A stretch of DNA of 64,000 nt from Azotimanducus sp963663145 (GTDB taxonomy: Bacteria > Pseudomonadota > Gammaproteobacteria > Pseudomonadales > Azotimanducaceae), in contig OY760134.1 of NCBI GenBank assembly GCA_963663145.1, positions 248,001 to 312,000 of the forward strand, read 5' to 3'. A program made the position numbers and the translations under genes. Each line of letters begins with the position of its first letter. The first letter of the stretch is position 1. The notes beneath the pieces are model-generated. The model worked only from the letters and a program-made list of their open reading frames with translations. It ran no database searches and was not told the origin of the DNA. Positions 1-8,087 of the stretch are shown in pieces.

Positions 1-2
1 GG

Positions 3-581
3 CGACACGAATGGAATCGCCGACTACGACCCTACCTGTTGGATAGCATCGGGCGGTCCCTCTACCTCAACGCGGCACGATCAGAGTCTTCGGTCAGGCT
101 CGGAGATATTGCGTCCGTGGGTATTGGCTACGTTACTGGCGACAACAGCTTCTTTCATCTGCGGCCATCCGAAATCAAGCGGTGGGAGATTCCAGAGAGC
201 TTTCTGCACCCTACGGTGCGAAATAGCCGAGTGCTACCGAGAGAAGTTCTTTCGACCGGCACTGTGGAGCATTGGCGTCGGTCAAATCAACCTTCTTTCT
301 TGCTTCGAATCCCCAAGAGCGCGGACCTGCCTCAAACTGTTCAAAGTTATCTTGATTCGCCGCGCGGCCAAGAAGCGCGCCGTGCTTACAAATGCCGAAA
401 TAGGACACCTTGGTATTCCGTACCGGATGTCCGAATTCCTGCGTTTTTCCTCACGTACATGTCTGGAGCCTCACCGTCGTTGGTGAGGAACTTCGCGGCT
501 GCAACATGCACCAACGCCCTTCACGCCGTCCACTTGCACAGGGACAATGACGCTGATCGACTGGTGCTGTCCGCAACCTGA
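3..581 (+). pseudogene. 3' fragment of an adenine-specific DNA methyltransferase
   Basis: The frame is open from the window edge, so the gene starts outside. The visible part carries GIGYVTGDNSFF and then PWYSVPDVRIPAFFLTYMSG followed by TCTNALHAVHL. This pattern is typical of the C-terminal half of Eco57I/TaqI-like N6-adenine methyltransferases, which methylate DNA as part of restriction-modification systems. The homology ends near base 545 and the frame stops at 579-581, earlier than I expect for the family. A different coding frame with restriction-associated sequence begins at about 557, so the 3' end of this gene and the 5' end of the next look deleted together. The catalytic NPPY motif would lie upstream and cannot be checked. 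Confidence 0.6.
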
Positions 582-1078
582 CCAACCGGCTTGAAGAGAC
601 GATCGGTGAATGCACAAACCTTCATATCGCTTATCCCGCTCTGGTTTTCGGATATCTATTCTTGATGCGCGCCAATCGACAAGGCGAAGTCTCACCGACA
701 GACATGGTGATTGATGACGACGGCGTGCCGGTAGATGGGGTGCTGCGCTTCCATCAAGCTTTGGGTGCCATGACCGGACGCATGGGATTGCGGGACGACA
801 CCAGCCGGTACGAATCTATCGCCTTGGCACTTGTTGAAACGTCTCCACCCGTCGCGGGAACCCTCAATACTGATTTCCCGTCCGCAGATAGCCCTATCCA
901 TTTCGGTCAATTCTTCGAGTGTTTGTATCGAAGGTACGACGAACGGTTCGTGGTGAGTGCACCACAACTTGTGCATAAGACGCGAAGACTGGAGTGGTCC
1001 CCCGATTCTCCCGCACTCCAAGCGGGGCCCTTCCTCAGTCTCGATTATCCATTTCGAACGGGCACCGAACAAGAATGA
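557..1078 (+). pseudogene. 5'-truncated partner gene, probably a restriction endonuclease
   Basis: After stops at 548 and 554 the second frame stays open to 1078. It reads GAVRNLTNRLEETIGE, then HIAYPALVFGYLFLMRANRQ, and later SPIHFGQFFECLYRRYDERF. There is no start codon with a ribosome-binding site in front of it. The first residues look like the middle of a protein, and the frame begins where the methyltransferase fragment loses homology. From position next to a methyltransferase and its general look I infer a type II restriction endonuclease remnant. I do not recognise the exact family and see no PD-(D/E)xK or HNH motif I would trust. Bases 1079-1209 hold nothing I can support. Confidence 0.4.
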
Positions 1079-1209
1079 GAATGCACAAGGTTGGTTCGAG
1101 ACCAAATTGCAAGAAAACGGCTTCAGCCCAAAGCTGCGCCTTAGGCTGTGCCATTTGATTACGGCTGCGTCTCCACCAAGAGAATGAGCCCCGAGAAAAG
1201 AGATTTACA

Positions 1210-1828
1210 TTGTCAAAGCTATTGGTTTGCGCATTCACATTTTTTGTTTTGACCGGCTGCGTGGATTCCAAGTCTGCGACGGAATCTGCCTGAGAATCTC
1301 AAGGCGCTTATGGAGAGTCGGACTTTGAGGCTAACGGGTCGGAGCAAGCCTATCCGGTGTTCATACAGGGACTGATGCAATTGCACAGCTTTGAGTTTGA
1401 GGATGCACGTAAGAGCTTGCAAGAAGCGCAGGAAATAGACAGCAACTTCTACATGGCCTATTGGGGAGAGGCGCTGTTTCACCAACAACCCCTTTGGAAT
1501 CCTGAAGGCGTCCCGGCGGCGCAGGCCGTGCTCGCGAAGCTGGCACCTACTCCGGAAGCGCGACTCGATCTTGCACCCACCGAGCGCGAGCGGGCCTAAA
1601 TCGCGTCGCTCGAGAGAGTGTTTCCCGAAGCCCGAAGAAGGGACCGAACTAGAGATTGAAACCGACTACGCCGAAATGCTCGGCGAGATATACGAAGGCT
1701 GGCCGGACGACTTGCATGCGGGTGCTCTCTGCACTTTGGCCATCCTCACCACCAGCCACGATGGCCGCGGGTTTGACAAATACATGTGTGCTGGAGCGCT
1801 TACCGAAGAGATTGTCACAAGGCATTGA
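1210..1828 (+). pseudogene. Broken TPR-type lipoprotein gene
   Basis: A TTG at 1210 opens LSKLLVCAFTFFVLTGCVDS, a lipoprotein signal with lipobox LTGC. The same frame later reads QGLMQLHSFEFEDARKSLQE and YWGEALFHQQPLWN, then LAKLAPTPEARL. This matches a bacterial family of tetratricopeptide-containing lipoproteins of unknown role. At least three lesions are visible: an in-frame TGA at 1291-1293, an in-frame TAA at 1597-1599 where the family reads a sense codon, and a frameshift near 1635-1645. After the frameshift the protein continues as EIETDYAEMLGEIYEGWPDD up to 1828. The C-terminal half expected for the family is missing. Bases 1829-1903 hold no gene. Confidence 0.6.
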
Positions 1829-1903
1829 ATTTCTAAAGGCAACGGCTGAATTCGAGCGGGTCGCTGATGCGATGGAAAGAGCTTGACATCCCAACAGCTT
1901 GTG

Positions 1904-2323
1904 TCAGCTCGGGTATAGCTCCCTCATAGTCGCAACCGAAGTTTCAATCAACTGCTTGAGCACATCCATGTCGATGTCCTCAAGTTTCTTGATGTACAGA
2001 CAGGACTTGCCGGTCTTGTACTTGCCGAGCCGGTCCATCAGATCCGAGTGTTTGCTTAAGCCTTCCATGATGTAGACGGTTAGCGCTTGCTTGCGCGGCG
2101 AGACTCCGGTGATCATGAAGTCGCCTTCATGGCCGCTGGCGTATTTGTAGTGATAGCTGCCGAAACCAATGATGCTCGCGCCCCACATGACAGGATCCTC
2201 GCCGGTGACCTCCTGCATGAGTCCGGCCACCTGTTCGCAGTCTGTTCGCCTTTTCTCGTCGAGAACCGAAGCGACGAACGCTTCTACCTTAGTGGTTGTT
2301 GGCCTGGTCTTGAGCTTATACAT
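1904..2323 (-). CDS. DUF1801 (YdhG-like) domain protein
   Basis: The protein has about 139 residues if it starts at the ATG at 2323. This start is preferred because AAGGCGGAG lies just upstream, and the longer frame only adds sequence inside the neighbouring gene. The segment with VMWGASIIGFGSYHYKY followed by FMITGVSPRKQALTVYIMEG and CLYIKKLEDIDMDVLKQLI is the core of DUF1801, a small alpha/beta fold of unknown biochemical role. The stop codon of the upstream transporter (2328-2330) is 4 bases from this ATG, so the two are probably co-transcribed and translationally coupled. The protein is cytosolic, with no signal peptide. Confidence 0.75.
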   Translation of the reverse strand: MYKLKTRPTTTKVEAFVASVLDEKRRTDCEQVAGLMQEVTGEDPVMWGASIIGFGSYHYKYASGHEGDFMITGVSPRKQALTVYIMEGLSKHSDLMDRLGKYKTGKSCLYIKKLEDIDMDVLKQLIETSVATMRELYPS

Positions 2324-2327
2324 GGAA

Positions 2328-3830
2328 CTACTCCGCCTTGGCCGCGGCTCGCGCTCGCAGTTTTTCCCGGGTTTCGGCATGACGCTTGTGATCTATCTTG
2401 TACCTGCTGTAGAAGTAGATTGCGAAGTAGGCGGGTATGGTGGCGAGCACACCTTCAAACAGGCCGAGTTCGAAGACCACCTGCGGGTCTATTTGGCCGG
2501 ATATCGGATGTGAGGGGAATTCGATGATGTCCATCGCGATGCCGGCAAGCAGGTGCCCGAAGGCGATCGACACCTTTGAGAAAAACGTGCGCACGGCGTA
2601 GAAAACGCCCTCTTGGCGCCGACCCGTTTCCAACTGATGCTCATCGACGACATCACCTATGGCCGAGTAAACGGTGGTGGTGAGTATGAACGCGCTGCCA
2701 TAGAAGAGGGCGATGAAGAAGCACAGGGTCGTAAACAGCAGCCAAGTGTGGTTTTCGGGAAATATTCCGGCAAATCGCGCCAGCACGGGAAAGGCCGCCG
2801 CAAACACGACCAATCCGACCGCCACGCTCATGGTGCCGTTCTTTTCGAAGCGGCGATTGAGTGGCGCCACTATGGCCGCGCAGAGGATATAGGCGGCCAT
2901 CGCCGAGAACGGAAACAAGCCCAATTGCCAAGGCTGAAGTTCCCAGAAATAGAGCCCCATGTGCGCCCCGAGGGTCTCACGAATACCGAGCGTGGCACTC
3001 AAGCAGAGCAGCCCATAGAAGAGCATTCGATAGTTGCGGTTCGAGAAGACACTGGCGGCTTCCTGCAAGAATCGCTTGGTTGAGTATTCATTCTGGGTAA
3101 CAGACGGTTGCGACAGGTGGGGTATCTGATCCCTTGTGAAATGTGCGGTCAGGAAAATCGCCATGGCACTGATCAGCGCGAGGACGGCGCTGGCCCAGGA
3201 GGTGTCTATACCGAAATTGGCGCCATCGGGAATCACGAAGTTGTAGAAGCACAGCGAAATGATCGCGCCGCCGGTGTACGAGAAGAAGGTGTTGTAGCGG
3301 AAGACGCGCGTGCGCTCCAGATAACTGTCTGAAAGCTCCGCTCCGAGCGCGAGATGCGGCAGGATGTAGCAGGTCAAGCAGAGCTTCATGAGGCTCGACA
3401 TCACCATCAGCCACAGGGCGAGCAGCCATTCGTTGACCGCTGCGTCGTAGCCGACGAGAGTGAGGCTTTGCATCGATGGTTCAAGCAGCGCGCTGGGCGG
3501 GGCAAAGACGCAAAAGGCGAACAAGCCGACCGGCACCGACGCAAAGTAGATGAAGGGATGTCTGCGACCGAGTTTCTTACTGCGCCACAGGTCTGAAGAA
3601 TGGCCGATGAGCGGGTCGGAAATCGCGTCGACGACAATTGGCACTGCCGTGGCGAGACCGGCCAAAGTGCCGGGTACTCCGAACACCACGGTATAGAGCA
3701 GAAAGGTGACTGCGGCGAATACCCAATTGAGCGCTCCCTCGGCGCATCCACCAACGCCGTAGAAAATCTTTGTGGACGTGGGTACGCGGCGACCGCCGTC
3801 GGCCAGCCTAGGTGTGGTTGTCCCCGTCAC
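2328..3830 (-). CDS. GPH-family (MelB-like) sugar:cation symporter
   Basis: This is a 500-residue inner-membrane protein with about twelve hydrophobic segments. The N-terminus contains IFYGVGGCAEGALNWVF and then DAISDPLIGHSSDLWRSKKL followed by GRRHPFIY. This is the signature of the glycoside-pentoside-hexuronide family, in which Asp residues in helix II bind the coupling cation. Substrates of bacterial members include melibiose and glucuronides, but the substrate here cannot be read from sequence. The start is a GTG at 3830; no in-frame ATG lies nearby. The gene lies on the same strand as the upstream Rieske oxygenase (60-base gap) and the downstream DUF1801 gene, suggesting one operon, perhaps for uptake and oxidation of a bulky organic compound. 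Confidence 0.85.
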   Translation of the reverse strand: MTGTTTPRLADGGRRVPTSTKIFYGVGGCAEGALNWVFAAVTFLLYTVVFGVPGTLAGLATAVPIVVDAISDPLIGHSSDLWRSKKLGRRHPFIYFASVPVGLFAFCVFAPPSALLEPSMQSLTLVGYDAAVNEWLLALWLMVMSSLMKLCLTCYILPHLALGAELSDSYLERTRVFRYNTFFSYTGGAIISLCFYNFVIPDGANFGIDTSWASAVLALISAMAIFLTAHFTRDQIPHLSQPSVTQNEYSTKRFLQEAASVFSNRNYRMLFYGLLCLSATLGIRETLGAHMGLYFWELQPWQLGLFPFSAMAAYILCAAIVAPLNRRFEKNGTMSVAVGLVVFAAAFPVLARFAGIFPENHTWLLFTTLCFFIALFYGSAFILTTTVYSAIGDVVDEHQLETGRRQEGVFYAVRTFFSKVSIAFGHLLAGIAMDIIEFPSHPISGQIDPQVVFELGLFEGVLATIPAYFAIYFYSRYKIDHKRHAETREKLRARAAAKAE

Positions 3831-3890
3831 GGGTACTGAAATGCGCTACGCGCAATAGGTCGAGAGAGGCGCGAAGTTCCTACGAGCACT

Positions 3891-4922
3891 CTATCTGACC
3901 ACGACCCGCAGCTTTTCTTGGCTTGGTTCAGGATAGAACTGCTTGCAATAGCGACGAAAGCGAAAAATATCACGATCCGCTTGGCAGAGCACGGGATTCG
4001 ATCGATACCTTTGATTCTCCCAGACAATCGCATCAAGCGCCACCTCTGCGGCAAGTTCCTTCACTAGAATCTTGGCGAGTATGGGCCTGACCAAGGTTTC
4101 GGGCAACCAATTGAGTCCATAGGCGTGCGGCATGGACTTGATTTCAGCAGCCAACCAGACATCGACCATCTCGCCGTCGATCGGCGTTGAAAGCACCCAT
4201 TGCCGGATGACCAGGCCGGTGTCAGCACTCTTTATGACCACGCACGAAACGCCGAGTCCCCATACACACACTTCGATTTCGACATTAAACCGTATGAAAC
4301 GAATCCATCGCGCAATCATGTCGCGGTCAAAGGCGTAATAGGCTGTGAGAAAGGGCCCATCAATTTCGGTGGGACGAAGCTGTTTCAGATTGGCATAGCC
4401 GTGCAGATAACTCAGATGGGCAAAATCCACTGAGTTTTCCGAAGTGATCTGCGGATGCGAGCGAACGCGACACTTGGTGATCGCCCGATCCACCCAGCCG
4501 TCTTGGCACACATCGGGGATGAACCATTCAGGTTCTCCGCCGAGAGGATCATGGTAGGCAAATATGTAGCCGTTGATCTCTTCAACGGTGTAGCGATTGA
4601 GTTTCGCCGACGGTGGCACCGGGCCGGCAGTCGCCTTCACGCATTTGCCGGAGATGTCGTATTCAAATCCGTGAAATGGACAAACAAGCCTGTCATCCTT
4701 CAAAAACCCGCCGGCTTTGGGGCCGAGATGCGCGCCCAGGTGCGGGCAGAAGGCATCGGCAACACAGACTGTGCCCGCTTCATCTCGCCAAGCAATGATC
4801 TCTTTCCCCATCCATGTCAAGGAAATGTGTTGATTTCGGCCGAGTCGATCCGAGGCCTCAATCACGTACCATCCTTGCGGAAAGGGCTCCAACACAGTAC
4901 CGCTTTTGGGCGCGACCACCAC
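3891..4922 (-). CDS. Rieske non-heme iron oxygenase, steroid-oxygenase type
   Basis: The protein has 343 residues. The Rieske [2Fe-2S] ligands are C59-P-H61 and C81-P-F-H84. The mononuclear iron motif is ENSVDFAHLSYLHG, giving the usual Asp and two His. Overall form resembles KshA (3-ketosteroid 9-alpha-hydroxylase oxygenase) and Neverland/DAF-36 cholesterol desaturases. Steroid or sterol hydroxylation is therefore a reasonable guess, not proven. Such enzymes need a separate reductase; none lies beside it. The start is GTG at 4922, with AGGGAG about seven bases upstream. It is cytosolic or membrane-associated with no signal peptide. Downstream genes are the GPH symporter and DUF1801. The 115 bases up to the DUF1249 gene carry no clear feature. 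Confidence 0.85.
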   Translation of the reverse strand: MVVAPKSGTVLEPFPQGWYVIEASDRLGRNQHISLTWMGKEIIAWRDEAGTVCVADAFCPHLGAHLGPKAGGFLKDDRLVCPFHGFEYDISGKCVKATAGPVPPSAKLNRYTVEEINGYIFAYHDPLGGEPEWFIPDVCQDGWVDRAITKCRVRSHPQITSENSVDFAHLSYLHGYANLKQLRPTEIDGPFLTAYYAFDRDMIARWIRFIRFNVEIEVCVWGLGVSCVVIKSADTGLVIRQWVLSTPIDGEMVDVWLAAEIKSMPHAYGLNWLPETLVRPILAKILVKELAAEVALDAIVWENQRYRSNPVLCQADRDIFRFRRYCKQFYPEPSQEKLRVVVR

Positions 4923-5037
4923 ATCAATCTCCCTTCATTTCATCCCAGAGTTAGAACAATGATGAGGAACTTTCAAGTGTTTGATATTCCAGATCATCAT
5001 TCGCTCGAAACCCATTATACAGGCGGAAGATTGGATT

Positions 5038-5547
5038 TCAATCGACGCGCAGCGTTTCCTTGGAGACGGCTCCGTGACGTGCGCAAAAGGTTAAGTACTC
5101 ACCGAGAAACCGATTCACATAGAGTTTCTCGAAGGCCGCCTGTCCAGTACGCTGGTGCGGTTTCGTCCAAGGACGAAACGCCTTTTGCCTTTGCATTTCG
5201 ATGACTTCGGCCGAATTAGCATCGAGATAGATGCGTACCAGCAAATCGGGAGCGCCGAATTGACAAGCGTCCATTTCGCTAAAAAAGCTGTCTTGGGTGA
5301 TGCGTAGCAGGCAGGTGTACTTGCTGCGCTGTTCGACTTGGCAGCGAACGCTGAACTCTTGGTCACCGATCGGCAGGACGAATCGCCAATCCTTGCCTGT
5401 CTCAAGATCTGGAAACAACCTTCGAAGACGAATGTAGTTGGCGTCGCACTCGCTGATGAGTGCGGCAAGATCAAATTTTGCTTGGCCAATATCTATCATG
5501 AGACCCGCGTATGACGCTTGGGCACCATTTGAATTCATGAGGCGCAT
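5038..5547 (-). CDS. DUF1249 (YqiB-like) protein
   Basis: This is a 169-residue cytosolic protein. It contains NYIRLRRLFPDL near residue 37, and SAEVIEMQRQKAFRPW followed by NRFLGEYLTFCARHG near the C-terminus. These are the hallmarks of DUF1249 (E. coli YqiB). In gammaproteobacteria the gene commonly sits beside tolC, as here, where it is divergent from tolC with a 139-base shared upstream region. Its function is unknown. ATG codons occur at 5547 and 5538; neither has a strong ribosome-binding site, so the exact start is uncertain. Confidence 0.85.
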   Translation of the reverse strand: MRLMNSNGAQASYAGLMIDIGQAKFDLAALISECDANYIRLRRLFPDLETGKDWRFVLPIGDQEFSVRCQVEQRSKYTCLLRITQDSFFSEMDACQFGAPDLLVRIYLDANSAEVIEMQRQKAFRPWTKPHQRTGQAAFEKLYVNRFLGEYLTFCARHGAVSKETLRVD

Positions 5548-5686
5548 ATAACCACAGCTAAGCGCAATGCGTAAACCCGCGAGCGGAATCTCTCGGTCGA
5601 AAAGAGTCGTTCAGGAGAGTTCTGCTATCATCTTTTCTTTCGCGAATCCCTAAAATGAGGTCGAGGTTTTGGTCGCCCGACTCCCC

Positions 5687-7117
5687 ATGCGTATCGGTAC
5701 CCGCACGAGCCTTTTGCTGGCGCTGCTTCTCATGCAGGCGAGTTGGGGAGCCGACCTTAACAGCGTCTACGGTGATGCGCTGAAGCAAGATCCGGCCATG
5801 GCGCGCGCCATGGCGAATCTCGGAGCCGTTCGCGCTCGGGTGGTCATCGCTCGGGCACCGTTGCTGCCGACGCTTGGATTCGATTACCAGAAGGAATGGT
5901 CCGACCGCAGTTTTCCGGGCAGCGTTTCCTTTAGTTTCGACGATCAGGGCAATTTGGCCACGGGTCCGGCAGAGGATGAATCCTTCGACGACAAGTATTG
6001 GCAGAGCCGCATCGGTCTGAGTCTCTTTAACGCGCCCAATTGGTTTGTGCTGAGGGGTGCGCTCGCTGGTCGGGACCGCGCCGAACTGGAATACGCCCAA
6101 GCCGAGCAGGACTTGGTGCGCCGCGTATTGAGCGCCTATCTCGATCTGCTGGAGGCGCAGGACGCCTTGGAGGCCGTGCAATCCGAGTACGCATCGGTGT
6201 CCCGGCAGCGCGAACAGATGCAGCAGCGGTTCGACGTGGGGCTGGTGCCGATCACCGATGTGCTCGATGCTTCTGCCGTGGAGGATTCGTCTTATGTGCG
6301 CGTGTTGGAGGCTAGCGCGATGCACGACGCAGTGTTCGAAACATTGGCGACGCTGACGGGCAAGCACTACGACGGCCTCGCGCCGCTCTCAGCGGATTTC
6401 GAGGTGCTCCCTCCGACGCCCTTGGACGAGAAGGCTTGGGTGGACGCGGTCTTGGAAACCAACTATTCGATCCGCGCCGCCTCCGAAGGCGTGGCCGAAG
6501 CCAAGAGCCAACTGCGGGCGCGGCAGACAGGCCGTCTGCCCATCATCGAGAGCAGTTGGACCCGCTCTAAGGTCGTCACCGGCGGACGGTCATTTTTCGG
6601 GGACACCATAGACAACGAGGTGCTGGGCGTCACCATCACCCTGCCACTGGTGCGCGGCGGGGCCATGTTCGGGCAGACCCGCGAGGCTCGGCACATGCTG
6701 ACGGCCGCCGAAGAGACGCTGCGCGAACGGCGACTCAATGCCGAGCGCGACGCGCGCAATCAATATCGTGCGGTGTTGACGGCGGTCAGCCGCGTCTATG
6801 CGTCCAACAAGGCGGTGGCTTCGCGTGAAGCGGCGTTGGAGGCGACGCGGACGGGCTACGAGGTGGGGACGAGAACTTCGGTGGACGTGCTGATTGTCGA
6901 AAGCCAGGTGCTTCTCGAGCGCTTGCAGCAGGCAGCCGCGAAGTACCGCTACATCAAGAGCCTCGTTGACCTGAAGTTCCTCGCCGGAAGTCTTTCATCG
7001 AGCGATGTGGACCGCTTAAACGACAACCTCGACCGAACGCGATCAGTCGAACCCCTGCGAACGGACTACGTGCGCCTCGTTGAAGAACACATGGCGGCCT
7101 CCGAAGAGACGGAATAG
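5687..7117 (+). CDS. tolC: TolC-family outer-membrane efflux channel
   Basis: The protein has 476 residues from the ATG at 5687. An upstream TTG at 5669 would only lengthen the signal peptide. The start gives a clear signal peptide, MRIGTRTSLLLALLLMQASW, cut after GA. The mature protein starts ADLNSVYGDALKQDPAMARA, the usual TolC opening. Two outer-membrane efflux repeats follow, with long coiled-coil helices and the late motif GYEVGTRTSVDVL that marks the second repeat. TolC trimers form the outer-membrane duct for drug efflux pumps and type I secretion. Placement next to a divergent DUF1249 gene supports the assignment. The gene runs convergent with ilvE, with only nine bases between stops. 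Confidence 0.9.
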   Translation: MRIGTRTSLLLALLLMQASWGADLNSVYGDALKQDPAMARAMANLGAVRARVVIARAPLLPTLGFDYQKEWSDRSFPGSVSFSFDDQGNLATGPAEDESFDDKYWQSRIGLSLFNAPNWFVLRGALAGRDRAELEYAQAEQDLVRRVLSAYLDLLEAQDALEAVQSEYASVSRQREQMQQRFDVGLVPITDVLDASAVEDSSYVRVLEASAMHDAVFETLATLTGKHYDGLAPLSADFEVLPPTPLDEKAWVDAVLETNYSIRAASEGVAEAKSQLRARQTGRLPIIESSWTRSKVVTGGRSFFGDTIDNEVLGVTITLPLVRGGAMFGQTREARHMLTAAEETLRERRLNAERDARNQYRAVLTAVSRVYASNKAVASREAALEATRTGYEVGTRTSVDVLIVESQVLLERLQQAAAKYRYIKSLVDLKFLAGSLSSSDVDRLNDNLDRTRSVEPLRTDYVRLVEEHMAASEETE

Positions 7118-7126
7118 CGCGACCCC

Positions 7127-8080
7127 CTACACCCGCGTGTGCCACTCTGGATGGCTGTTGTCTCTCAAGCCCCGTACTTGGTCGAAGTACATGGATTGCA
7201 CTTGCTCCGTGACCGGTCCACGCCCGCCCGCGCCGATGACTCGGCCATCGAGTTCGCAGACGGGAAGTACTTCCGCCGCCGTACCGCTGACGAACACCTC
7301 GTCGGCGATATAGAGTTCATCGCGCGTGATGCGTCTCTCCACGAGCGGTAAGTCGAGTTCGTCGAGGAATTCGATCACGGTGCGACGGGTGATCCCGTCA
7401 AGGCAGGAGGTCAGTTCCGGGGTGTGTATCACACCATCCGCGACCACAAAAATGTTCTCGCCCGAGCCCTCGGTCACGTAGCCTTCATTGTCAAGCAGCA
7501 GCGCTTCGTCGCAACCCGAGTCGATGGCTTCGCGCAACGCAAGTATCGAATTGATGTAGTTGCCCGCCGCTTTGGACTTGCACATGGTGATATTCACATG
7601 GTGGCGCGTGTAGGAAGAGGTGCGCATGGTGATGCCGCGTTCGCGCGCTTCCGGTGACATGTAGTCGGGCCATTCCCATGCCGCGATAGCGACATGTACC
7701 GAGAGATTCTCAGCCCGCAGTCCCATGGCCTCGGAACCGTAAAAGACAATCGGGCGCAGGTAGCCTTCATCAAACCCGTTCGCTGAAAACACTTGGCATT
7801 GGGCGAGATTGAGTGCTTCGGGAGTATAGGGGATGGTCATCTGCAGTATGTGCGCCGAATTGAACAGACGCTTGGTGTGATCTTCAAGCCGAAAGATCAT
7901 CGTGCCCTTCGGGGTCTTGTAGGCGCGGACTCCCTCGAATACTGCCAAACCATAGTGCAGGCTGTGGGTAAGCACATGCACCTTAGCCTGCTGCCAAGGC
8001 ACAAGTTCGCCGTCAAACCAAATGACACCCTCACGGTTTGCAAAGCTATTTGGGATCGCTGGCTCCGCCACTTGGCGCAT
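7127..8080 (-). CDS. ilvE: Branched-chain amino acid aminotransferase
   Basis: This 317-residue fold-type IV PLP enzyme interconverts the branched-chain amino acids and their 2-oxo acids. Visible features are FDGELVPWQQAKVHVLTHSL with HYGLAVFEGVRAY at the N-terminus, the PLP-lysine region CKSKAAGNYINSILA, and EGSGENIFVV with DGITRRTVIEF later. All match IlvE and length is normal. The ATG at 8080 is divergent from argA, whose most upstream plausible ATG is at 8088. The two promoters would then have to overlap the opposite coding regions. ilvD lies downstream of argA, so two branched-chain biosynthesis genes flank argA. Confidence 0.93.
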   Translation of the reverse strand: MRQVAEPAIPNSFANREGVIWFDGELVPWQQAKVHVLTHSLHYGLAVFEGVRAYKTPKGTMIFRLEDHTKRLFNSAHILQMTIPYTPEALNLAQCQVFSANGFDEGYLRPIVFYGSEAMGLRAENLSVHVAIAAWEWPDYMSPEARERGITMRTSSYTRHHVNITMCKSKAAGNYINSILALREAIDSGCDEALLLDNEGYVTEGSGENIFVVADGVIHTPELTSCLDGITRRTVIEFLDELDLPLVERRITRDELYIADEVFVSGTAAEVLPVCELDGRVIGAGGRGPVTEQVQSMYFDQVRGLRDNSHPEWHTRV

Positions 8081-8087
8081 ACCTCAC

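Noticed and set aside
1291..1293. TGA in the TPR lipoprotein gene as a second selenocysteine codon
   Set aside because: It lies in a variable linker, no Sec or Cys is expected there, and the same gene has a TAA and a frameshift.
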